Source of the DNA: JAJTFW01 sp046160245
GTDB taxonomy: Bacteria > Bacteroidota > Bacteroidia > AKYH767-A > OLB10
Length of the DNA: 8,751 nt
Direction: 5' to 3'
Assembly: GCA_046160245.1 (NCBI GenBank)
Contig: JBJXGU010000214.1
Span: 1 to 8,751 of the forward strand
Shown one piece after another: positions 1 to 4,915 of the stretch; position 1 is the stretch's first letter; every line of letters begins with the position of its first letter. Position numbers and translations under genes: made by a program. Below the pieces are notes generated by a model. That model made no database searches. It was given only the letters and a program-made list of their open reading frames with translations, and was not told the DNA's origin.

Positions 1-2
1 AA

Positions 3-332
3 AGCCGATTAAATCCAGATTTAGCTATTGAAGGAATTCTGTTAACCATGTACGATATGCGTTTGCGCTTGAGTAATCAAGTAGTAGAAGAAGTTAAGAC
101 ACATTTCCAGGATATCGTTTTCGATACCATCATTCAACGCAACACCAAATTAGGAGAAGCTCCAAGTTTTGGTGAAAGCATCATTATGCACGATGCCGCA
201 AGTAAAGGAGCTATCAATTATCTAAACCTTGCTCGTGAAATTCTTCAAAAGAATAACATGACAAGAATGTCGGCAGAAGAAAAAGTGCTGACCGAAAAGG
301 TGATGGATAAATTAAAAATATCAGAGAACTAA
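3..332 (+). CDS. parA: ParA family chromosome-partitioning ATPase, C-terminal part (5' end outside window)
   Basis: The reading frame is open from the first bases of the window, so the ATG at 48 is an internal methionine and not the start; 15 further codons (beginning SRLNPDLAIEG) precede it in frame. The visible 109 residues match the C-terminal third of chromosomal ParA/Soj: the EGILLTMYD strand, the following helix (RLSNQVVEEVKTHF), the IIQRNTKLGEAPSFGESI segment and the closing GAINYLNLAREIL helix. The Walker A and B ATP-binding motifs lie upstream and cannot be checked. ParA is an ATPase that binds DNA non-specifically and moves ParB-parS complexes during chromosome segregation. The stop lies 21 bases before parB, which fits one parAB operon. 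Family assignment is firm; completeness of the gene is unknown. Confidence 0.93.
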   Translation, partial: SRLNPDLAIEGILLTMYDMRLRLSNQVVEEVKTHFQDIVFDTIIQRNTKLGEAPSFGESIIMHDAASKGAINYLNLAREILQKNNMTRMSAEEKVLTEKVMDKLKISEN

Positions 333-340
333 TTTTTGAT

Positions 341-346
341 AAAGGA
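341..346 (+). promoter_or_regulatory. Shine-Dalgarno-like site of parB
   Basis: AAAGGA lies seven bases before the parB ATG at 354. It is the clearest purine-rich ribosome-binding site in the window; most other genes here have none, as is common in Bacteroidota. It supports the ATG at 354 as the parB start. Confidence 0.5.
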
Positions 347-353
347 ATAAATT

Positions 354-1271
354 ATGTCAACGAAAAAATCAGCGTTAGGGAGAGGACTTAGTGCATTGCT
401 AGAAGGAAACAACGCGACCGATCAAGAGTCGGCTGTGATTGGACAACCGATCAGTGATAACACATCGAATAAACCAAGTCCGGGCGGAGTTTCATTAATT
501 CCACTGAATCAAATTGAAGCAAATCCTTTTCAACCTCGTACCGAATTTGATGAATCAGCGCTAAAAGAGTTGGCTGAATCCATCCAAACACAAGGCATTA
601 TTCAACCCATTACAGTCCGTAGAATGAGCCACGATCGCTATCAGATCATCAGTGGTGAAAGACGTTATAAAGCATCTCGCTTAGCCGGACTTACGGCTGT
701 TCCTGCCTATGTGCGTACTGCCAATGATCAGTCGATGTTGGAAATGGCATTGGTTGAAAATATTCAACGTGAAAATTTAAATGCACTTGAAATTGCAATT
801 AGTTACCAACGTCTCATCGAAGAATGTAGCCTAACACAGGAAGCATTGGGTGAACGTGTGGGTAAAGAAAGATCCACCGTGACAAACTATTTGCGATTGT
901 TGAAACTTCCACCGCAAGTGCAGTTTGCTATTCGTGACGGACGTATTACCATGGGACATGCCAGAGCTATTTTAGGGGTAGATGATATTGGAATGCAATT
1001 GAAAATTTTCAATGACATTATTGAAAACGATCTTTCGGTACGTAAAGTGGAAGATTTAGTGCGTCAAAGTTCTCCTAAGAAAAAAGGAAAAGATAAAAAA
1101 GGAAATGCCTCTTGGGCTATTGAAGTGCGAAACTTAGAAGATCGATTGGAACACCGTTTCGAGACGAAAGTGGCAATAAAGCATAAAGACAACGGAAGCG
1201 GACAAATCATGTTCAATTATTTTAGCAATGATGATTTAAACCGTTTGATGGATTTATTAGATTTTGATTAG
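354..1271 (+). CDS. parB: ParB/Spo0J chromosome-partitioning protein (parS-binding CTPase)
   Basis: This is a 305-residue ParB of normal length. Residues 5-16 (KSALGRGLSALL) are the conserved N-terminal peptide that in this family contacts ParA and stimulates its ATPase. Residues 48-140 form the ParB N-terminal (CTPase) domain, with NPFQPR at 57-62, GIIQPITVR at 81-89, the CTP-binding GERRYKASRLAGL at 101-113 and ENIQRENLNALE at 135-146. A helix-turn-helix at about 158-185 (LTQEALGERVGKERSTVTNYLRLL) would recognise parS. A lysine-rich linker (about 241-249) joins it to the C-terminal dimerisation domain (253-305). The start at 354 is backed by AAAGGA seven bases upstream. It lies directly after parA, and its 3' end overlaps the longest version of the next reading frame. 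No parS-like 16-mer was seen in the window. Confidence 0.97.
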   Translation: MSTKKSALGRGLSALLEGNNATDQESAVIGQPISDNTSNKPSPGGVSLIPLNQIEANPFQPRTEFDESALKELAESIQTQGIIQPITVRRMSHDRYQIISGERRYKASRLAGLTAVPAYVRTANDQSMLEMALVENIQRENLNALEIAISYQRLIEECSLTQEALGERVGKERSTVTNYLRLLKLPPQVQFAIRDGRITMGHARAILGVDDIGMQLKIFNDIIENDLSVRKVEDLVRQSSPKKKGKDKKGNASWAIEVRNLEDRLEHRFETKVAIKHKDNGSGQIMFNYFSNDDLNRLMDLLDFD

Positions 1272-1290
1272 TAAAACAAAAAGATATTTG
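1263..1290 (+). promoter_or_regulatory. Candidate promoter at the end of parB for the DUF5683 gene
   Basis: TTTG (1263-1266), inside the last parB codons, is followed after 16 bases by GATATTTG (1283-1290), which matches five of the six fixed positions of the Bacteroidota -7 element TAnnTTTG. The same TTTG-N16 geometry is seen before the wbqC-like gene. If used, transcription would start near 1297 and the short leader would contain the hairpin at 1303-1327. The match is imperfect, and read-through from parAB is an equally good explanation. Confidence 0.25.
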
Positions 1291-1974
1291 ACTGTAGCAT
1301 TTCCCCTCCCATTCCAGGTTAGAGGGGTTTTGTTATTGGTAATGTCTCTTCTTTTTTCATTGTTAGCGGAAGCACAAACACCAACAATAGATACCGTAGT
1401 TAAAAACATCGTTTTAGATACCACGCTCGTTCGACATGACGATGTGAAACCCGATACTATTCCGTTTAAAACCGACAGCGTCCTCAACCAAACTCAAGCT
1501 CCTATACAATTTGTCGATTCGCCCAAAGTTCACTCGGTAAGAAAGGCAACCTTGTTATCGACTTATTTACCCGGAGCTGGTCAAGTGTATAATCGCAAAA
1601 CTTGGAAAGTTCCAATTATTTACGCTGCTTTTGCGGGGATGGGTTATTTGATAAAATTCAATCACGATAACTTTAAGAAGTTTGATAATGCTCTCTTAAA
1701 ACGATACGATAACGATCCCACTACAGTCGATGAATATGCTGATATTTATTCGGAAGATAATTTGAGATCGTTAAGTGAATTTTATCGTCGAAACCGTGAT
1801 TTGTCTGTGATTGGATTAACTTTAGTCTACGTTCTGAATATCATTGATGCTCATGTTGACGCTCATTTGTTTACTTTCAATGTCGACGATAACCTCAGTT
1901 TGCAAGTGACTCCTGTCATGCAGATGGGTCCATATTCCTCAAGTGCCGGACTTTCGCTTTCTTTGCATTTCTAA
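1264..1974 (+). CDS. DUF5683 family membrane protein, function unknown
   Basis: I recognise this as DUF5683, a Bacteroidota family often found between parB and dapB, with no function known to me. In the longest frame (236 residues, TTG start at 1264 overlapping parB by 8 bases), a basic start (KTKR) and a hydrophobic stretch (22-36) ending AEA-Q look like a signal peptide cleaved near residue 37. A low-complexity Thr/Asp-rich stretch follows (40-90), then the family core LLSTYLPGAGQVYNRKTWK (97-115). Two hydrophobic segments (about 116-130 and 180-195) frame a charged loop. The end (LSLQVTPVM, then GLSLSLHF) has alternating residues like beta-strands. The start is uncertain: ATG at 1342 is the only early ATG but leaves a short, uncharged signal peptide. 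The stop is 9 bases before dapB, suggesting co-transcription. Confidence 0.85.
   Translation: MISKTKRYLTVAFPLPFQVRGVLLLVMSLLFSLLAEAQTPTIDTVVKNIVLDTTLVRHDDVKPDTIPFKTDSVLNQTQAPIQFVDSPKVHSVRKATLLSTYLPGAGQVYNRKTWKVPIIYAAFAGMGYLIKFNHDNFKKFDNALLKRYDNDPTTVDEYADIYSEDNLRSLSEFYRRNRDLSVIGLTLVYVLNIIDAHVDAHLFTFNVDDNLSLQVTPVMQMGPYSSSAGLSLSLHF
1303..1327 (+). other. GC-rich hairpin just after parB
   Basis: CCCCTC (1303-1308) pairs perfectly with GAGGGG (1322-1327). Inside the loop, CC (1309-1310) can also pair with GG (1317-1318). TTTTGTTATT follows. This resembles an intrinsic terminator for parAB, but it lies inside the longest reading frame of the next gene (codons for PLPFQVRG). It could be a terminator or attenuator, a leader structure, or a remnant of a dispersed palindrome. 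Its role depends on where the DUF5683 gene starts. Confidence 0.35.
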
Positions 1975-1983
1975 AGTAGAGGT

Positions 1984-2724
1984 ATGAAAATAGCAATGAT
2001 TGGGACTGGAAAGATGGGTATGGCTGCAGCATCCGCCGCTCGTCAAGCAGGACATGAAATTGTTTTTGAAATCAATCATCTCAATCGTGCTGATTATTCA
2101 ATAGAGGATCTTAAAAAAGTCGATATCGTCATTGAATTTACGCAGCCCGATGCTGTTGTTGAGAATTTATATTGGTGTTTAGAAGCGGGTATTCCTGTAG
2201 TTTCGGGCACTACAGGTTGGCACAATCAATACGAGGAGGTTCAGTCCCGATTTGTGAACGAAAAGGGAAGTTTATTGACGGCAACTAACTTTAGTGTGGG
2301 CGTAAACATTATGTTTGAGCTCAGCAAGCAGTTAGCCTCTTGGATGGAAGAACATCCACAATACCAACCTTTCCTGCAAGAGACGCATCATACTAGAAAA
2401 CTGGATAAACCAAGTGGTACCGCGGTTACCTTAGCACATGATCTGGTACAAACCCATAACCAATATAAAAATTGGGTGCTACTGGAAGGAAACAATACTC
2501 CTGAAAAAAACGTATTATCGATTCGTTCCATTCGTGAAAACGAAGTCATAGGTATGCATGAAGTCACCTGGACATCGCCCATCGATAAAATCAGTATTGT
2601 ACACGAAGCGTTTAATCGAGACGGATTTGCACAAGGAGCAGTACTTGCAGCTGAATGGTTAAGCGGTAAAATTGGAGTCTTCGGAATGGCGGATGTACTC
2701 TTCGGGGAACGAAAGCAAGAATAA
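1984..2724 (+). CDS. dapB: 4-hydroxy-tetrahydrodipicolinate reductase (DapB)
   Basis: DapB reduces 4-hydroxy-tetrahydrodipicolinate with NAD(P)H to tetrahydrodipicolinate in the cytoplasm, on the path to diaminopimelate (peptidoglycan) and lysine. The 246-residue protein has the N-terminal Rossmann motif MIGTGKMG (5-12), a substitute for the usual GxxGxMG loop. DIVIEFTQPDAV (47-58) and GIPVVSGTTGW (69-79) follow, as in the family. The catalytic signature ETHHTRKLDKPSGTA spans 133-147; by comparison with the E. coli enzyme, H135 should be the proton donor and K139 the substrate-binding lysine. The C-terminal strands and FAQGAVLAAEWL helix (215-226) complete the tetramerisation domain. The length fits the shorter Bacteroidota DapB type. 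It starts 9 bases after the DUF5683 stop, so it is probably in the parAB transcript. No key residue is missing. Confidence 0.97.
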   Translation: MKIAMIGTGKMGMAAASAARQAGHEIVFEINHLNRADYSIEDLKKVDIVIEFTQPDAVVENLYWCLEAGIPVVSGTTGWHNQYEEVQSRFVNEKGSLLTATNFSVGVNIMFELSKQLASWMEEHPQYQPFLQETHHTRKLDKPSGTAVTLAHDLVQTHNQYKNWVLLEGNNTPEKNVLSIRSIRENEVIGMHEVTWTSPIDKISIVHEAFNRDGFAQGAVLAAEWLSGKIGVFGMADVLFGERKQE

Positions 2725-2748
2725 ATGTAATTAAAACAATTGATTTGT

Positions 2749-2756
2749 TAATTTCG
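2749..2756 (+). promoter_or_regulatory. Candidate -7 promoter element of lepB
   Basis: TAATTTCG sits in the 52-base dapB-lepB gap, 20 bases before the lepB ATG. It departs from TAnnTTTG only at the seventh base. No TTTG lies at the expected upstream distance, so the case is weak; the same octamer occurs before accD. An imperfect inverted repeat, AATTGA (2738-2743) with TCAATT (2757-2762), surrounds it. Confidence 0.25.
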
Positions 2757-2776
2757 TCAATTAGAAAATACTAACT

Positions 2777-3871
2777 ATGAACTGGAAATTTTGGCAAAGT
2801 AGCGGTAGAAAAAGTAAAACTAGAGAGTGGCTTGATGCCATTCTTTTTGCTGTAATCGCAGCAACCATCATTCGAACTTTTTTCATCGAAGCATTTACCA
2901 TCCCTACTCCATCCATGGAAAAAACGTTAATGGTAGGCGATTTCTTATTTGTGAGTAAAGTGAATTATGGAGCTCGTACTCCTATGACTCCCCTCTCCAT
3001 TCCATTTATGCATCAAGAGATTCCTGTTATCGGTGGTAAATCCTATTCAGAAGCCTGGAAACTTCCGTACTATCGTTTGCCTGGATTTTCGGATGTAAAA
3101 AATAATGATATCGTGGTCTTCAATTATCCTATGGAGGATGATCGACCCATCGACAAGCAAACCCATTACATTAAGCGTTGTGTTGGAATTGGTGGTGATA
3201 CGTTGCAAGTGAAAGATCGCGTTTTATACATCAATGGAAAAAAGGCCATGCAGCCTCGCAAAAGTCAGTATGTGTATGATATTAAAACGACAGGAAGTGG
3301 TTTGAGTGAACGCGTCCTCAGAAAAAATGATGTTACTGATGGCGGTCCCGCTTATCAATTAGGCGAATACCGTTATTGCTTAACACAAGAAGCGGCTGGT
3401 AATTTAAAAGCATTACCCAATGTGAGCAATTTGCAAGTGATGTCGATGCCACAAGGACAATACGAAGACTATATTTATCCATTCGATCCTCAGTTGAAAT
3501 GGAACATGGACAATTACGGTCCAATTTATATTCCTAAAAAAGGCGTGACAATAACCTTGACCAATGAAAATATCAATATTTACAAACGTGTTATTACCAC
3601 TTACGAAGGACATCAACTAGAAATTGAAGGAACTACGTTTAAGATCGACGGAAAGGTTACCACTTCCTATACCTTCCAACAAGATTATTTTTTCATGATG
3701 GGTGATAACCGACATAACTCCGCCGACTCTCGTTTTTGGGGATTTGTTCCCGAAGATCATATTGTAGGAAAGGCAGTTTTTATTTGGATGTCGTGGGATA
3801 CTAACGGTTCCTTCTTCTCTAAAATTCGTTGGAGTCGATTGATGAATGTGATTCATTACAACAATGACTAA
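2777..3871 (+). CDS. lepB: Type I signal peptidase LepB
   Basis: LepB is the membrane serine protease that cuts signal peptides from exported preproteins on the outer face of the inner membrane. The 364-residue protein has a basic N-terminus, one clear membrane segment (about 20-36) and then the S26 boxes in order: IPTPSMEKTLMVGDFLFVSK (42-61) with nucleophile S46, DIVVFNYP (111-118), HYIKRCVGIGGDTL (130-143) with general base K133, and MGDNRHNSADSR (308-319) followed by WGFVPEDHIVGKAVFIWMSWD. All catalytic residues are present. It is longer than the E. coli enzyme because of extra sequence between S46 and K133 (about 70-108) and a long insertion between K133 and the GDNR box (about 160-300). 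In my recollection long LepB forms are usual in Bacteroidota. A short C-terminal tail follows without a second clear membrane segment. The ATG at 2777 is the natural start because it precedes the membrane anchor. Confidence 0.96.
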   Translation: MNWKFWQSSGRKSKTREWLDAILFAVIAATIIRTFFIEAFTIPTPSMEKTLMVGDFLFVSKVNYGARTPMTPLSIPFMHQEIPVIGGKSYSEAWKLPYYRLPGFSDVKNNDIVVFNYPMEDDRPIDKQTHYIKRCVGIGGDTLQVKDRVLYINGKKAMQPRKSQYVYDIKTTGSGLSERVLRKNDVTDGGPAYQLGEYRYCLTQEAAGNLKALPNVSNLQVMSMPQGQYEDYIYPFDPQLKWNMDNYGPIYIPKKGVTITLTNENINIYKRVITTYEGHQLEIEGTTFKIDGKVTTSYTFQQDYFFMMGDNRHNSADSRFWGFVPEDHIVGKAVFIWMSWDTNGSFFSKIRWSRLMNVIHYNND

Positions 3872-3900
3872 TACTGCTTTGGTTGTGACCGAAACAGTAT
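3871..3900 (+). terminator. Hairpin directly after lepB, possible terminator
   Basis: ATACTG (3871-3876) pairs with CAGTAT (3895-3900), and TTTGGT (3878-3883) pairs with ACCGAA (3888-3893) with one G-U pair. This gives a 12-pair stem with one mismatch (C3877/A3894) and a TGTG tetraloop. It begins on the last base of the lepB stop codon. The following ATCTTTGATGTT is only moderately T-rich, so termination may be partial. The structure overlaps the promoter elements of the next gene. Confidence 0.5.
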
Positions 3901-3905
3901 CTTTG
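3878..3905 (+). promoter_or_regulatory. Candidate Bacteroidota-type promoter of the wbqC-like gene
   Basis: TTTG (3878-3881) is a -33-like element, and TATCTTTG (3898-3905) matches the -7 consensus TAnnTTTG at every fixed position, with 16 bases between them. The -7 element ends 14 bases before the ATG at 3920, which would give a leader of under ten bases. Both elements lie wholly or partly within the hairpin arms described at 3871-3900. Confidence 0.5.
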
Positions 3906-3919
3906 ATGTTGCATAAGTA

Positions 3920-4516
3920 ATGACCATAGTAGCAACAAAGAGCGTTCTTATTTCTTCACATTATTTACCATTGCGTGAATATTTGTCTCTGATAATGGAG
4001 GCTGATGTGATTTATGTAGATGAAAACGAAGTCTGGCAAAAGCAAACGTTACGAAACCGAACTTATCTTTTAGGAGCGAATGGTGTGCAATCTTTGTCCA
4101 TTCCAGTAGAACATACGGGTGGTGTAAAAACAGCCATTAAAGACATCAAAATAAGTTACCAGCAACCCTGGACAAGAGTACATAAAGGCGCCATTTTTTC
4201 GGCATACAATACATCTGCTTTTTTCAATTATTTCAAAGATGATTTGTTTACGATTTATGATGAAGAACCTACTCACCTAATCGATTTCAATCAAAAAATA
4301 GTATTGTTTTTATTGAAGAAGTTGAAGTTTAAAGGACGTGTGGAAACTTACAATGAGCAACCCGTTGATGTTGATTTTCGTCAACTTGATTCTTTAAGAT
4401 CGATTCAAGAAAAAAATATTGTTTTGGAAAAATACAATCAAGTCTTCGGGTATAAATTTGAATTTGAATCATATTTAAGTGTGCTAGATGTGTTAGCGAA
4501 TAAAGGGAGTTTTTAG
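3920..4516 (+). CDS. WbqC-like family protein
   Basis: The 198-residue protein matches the WbqC-like family, named after a gene in an O-antigen cluster; members have no settled biochemical function that I know of. Family features seen are the start VLISSHYLPLREYLSLI (9-25), the strand-rich block around NRTYLLGANGVQSLSIPVEH (46-65), KISYQQPWTRVHKGAIFSAY (77-96) with its conserved W and H, NTSAFFNYFKDDLFTIYD (97-114), and the C-terminal YKFEFESYLSVLDVLANKG (178-196). No signal peptide or membrane segment is seen, so it is probably cytoplasmic. In many Bacteroidota it follows lepB, which suggests that it belongs to the parAB-dapB-lepB neighbourhood and not to a polysaccharide cluster; no glycosyltransferase genes are nearby. 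The start at 3920 follows a good -7 element. About six extra residues precede the conserved start, so a slightly later start cannot be excluded. Confidence 0.87.
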   Translation: MTIVATKSVLISSHYLPLREYLSLIMEADVIYVDENEVWQKQTLRNRTYLLGANGVQSLSIPVEHTGGVKTAIKDIKISYQQPWTRVHKGAIFSAYNTSAFFNYFKDDLFTIYDEEPTHLIDFNQKIVLFLLKKLKFKGRVETYNEQPVDVDFRQLDSLRSIQEKNIVLEKYNQVFGYKFEFESYLSVLDVLANKGSF

Positions 4517-4563
4517 CGTTTTTAAAATTTGAATTTCGTCTTCGGAAAAATTGGTTTTTTTAC

Positions 4564-4597
4564 CACTGAGTCACGGATTACACTGAGTTTCACTGAG
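4564..4597 (+). repeat. Left block of degenerate CACTGAG heptamers
   Basis: Four related heptamers start at 4564 (CACTGAG), 4572 (CACGGAT), 4581 (CACTGAG) and 4591 (CACTGAG), stepping by 8, 9 and 10 bases. The block is preceded by a run of T and followed by TGTTTTTTGG. Similar CACxGAG-rich stretches recur between genes in many environmental Bacteroidota, to my recollection. It is the inverted partner of 4694-4726. Confidence 0.6.
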
Positions 4598-4693
4598 TGT
4601 TTTTTGGCTATTAAAAACTAAATGCCATAATGAAAACCTTACTACCTTTTATATTTATTCAATCTGAAGATGAATATTTAAGTAGTCAAATTT

Positions 4694-4726
4694 CTCAGTG
4701 CTTCTCCGCTCCTCCGTTTCTCGGTG
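4694..4726 (-). repeat. Right, inverted block of CACTGAG-like heptamers
   Basis: Read on the minus strand, four heptamers occur: CACCGAG (4726-4720), AACGGAG (4718-4712), AGCGGAG (4710-4704) and CACTGAG (4700-4694). They step by 8, 8 and 10 bases, nearly the spacing of the left block. The two blocks therefore form a long imperfect inverted repeat around a 96-base AT-rich centre. Confidence 0.6.
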
Positions 4727-4730
4727 CCTG

Positions 4731-4745
4731 CCTGCCGCTGGCAGG
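4731..4745. repeat. GC-rich palindrome CCTGCC-GCT-GGCAGG
   Basis: A perfect six-pair inverted repeat with a three-base centre lies four bases right of the inverted heptamer block. It is preceded by another partial copy (TGCCTG). Its composition contrasts sharply with the AT-rich surroundings. CCTGCC/GGCAGG palindromes are frequent dispersed intergenic repeats in Bacteroidota, so this is probably part of the same composite repeat element. Confidence 0.6.
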
Positions 4746-4879
4746 GGTTCAAAATGAGTTTTTGGCTGAAGCGATACATTTTTTCGCAAAATTAAGTTTG
4801 AATTTTCACCACATCCAAGCGGGCTTGACATGCTGGTCAATACAGGTAAAATATAAGTCGTTAATCAAGCACGAAAAGC

Positions 4880-4915
4880 GTAAAGTTTAATTACTCTTTA
4901 GTATTCAAACTTTAC
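4880..4915 (-). terminator. Hairpin over the stop codon of the secreted-protein gene, likely terminator
   Basis: GTAAAGTTT (4880-4888) and AAACTTTAC (4907-4915) form a perfect nine-pair stem. Inside it TACT (4892-4895) pairs with AGTA (4900-4903) around a CTTT loop. On the minus strand, GCTTTTCG follows, a short T-run. On the plus strand, TATTTTTTGTTGTT follows, a better tail, so it could stop transcription from both sides between the convergent genes. It contains the TAA stop of the minus-strand gene (4900-4898). Confidence 0.55.

Larger units (their letters stand above)
4517..4897. other. Intergenic region without a convincing gene; repeat-rich
   Basis: This 381-base stretch separates the wbqC-like gene from the convergent secreted-protein gene. 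It contains two inverted blocks of CACTGAG-like heptamers (4564-4597 and 4694-4726), a CCTGCC/GGCAGG hairpin (4731-4745) and a terminator-like hairpin at its right edge. TTTTTGGCT occurs twice, at 4601-4609 and 4759-4767. A weak inverted repeat, TTGAC (4825-4829) and GTCAA (4836-4840), is also present. Open frames crossing the repeats look non-coding. Confidence 0.7.

Noticed and set aside
48..332. A complete 94-residue gene starting at the ATG at 48
   Set aside because: The same frame is open back to the first bases of the window and encodes conserved ParA sequence upstream of that methionine, so this is an internal residue of a truncated parA.
354..1271. A parS site, expected near parAB
   Set aside because: I looked for a TGTTTCACGTGAAACA-like palindrome in the window and found none, not even a CACGTG core. 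parS may lie outside the window.
4564..4726. CRISPR array
   Set aside because: Heptamers stepping by 8-10 bases in two opposite blocks have no repeat-spacer structure, and no cas gene is present.
4655..4840. 61-codon minus-strand frame across the same repeats
   Set aside because: It is the antisense reading of the repeat element (PAAGRHRETEERRSTEK); similar strings arise from dispersed repeats and not from real proteins.
4825..4840. TTGAC-N6-GTCAA inverted repeat
   Set aside because: Five-pair arms are expected by chance in a region this size, and no promoter or gene start is associated.
4630..4890. 86-codon plus-strand frame with an ATG start after the left repeat block
   Set aside because: It runs through the inverted heptamer block and the CCTGCC palindrome, which give repeat-type translation (SQCFSAPPFLGACLPLAG). 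It lacks a recognisable domain, promoter or ribosome-binding site, so it is most likely non-coding.
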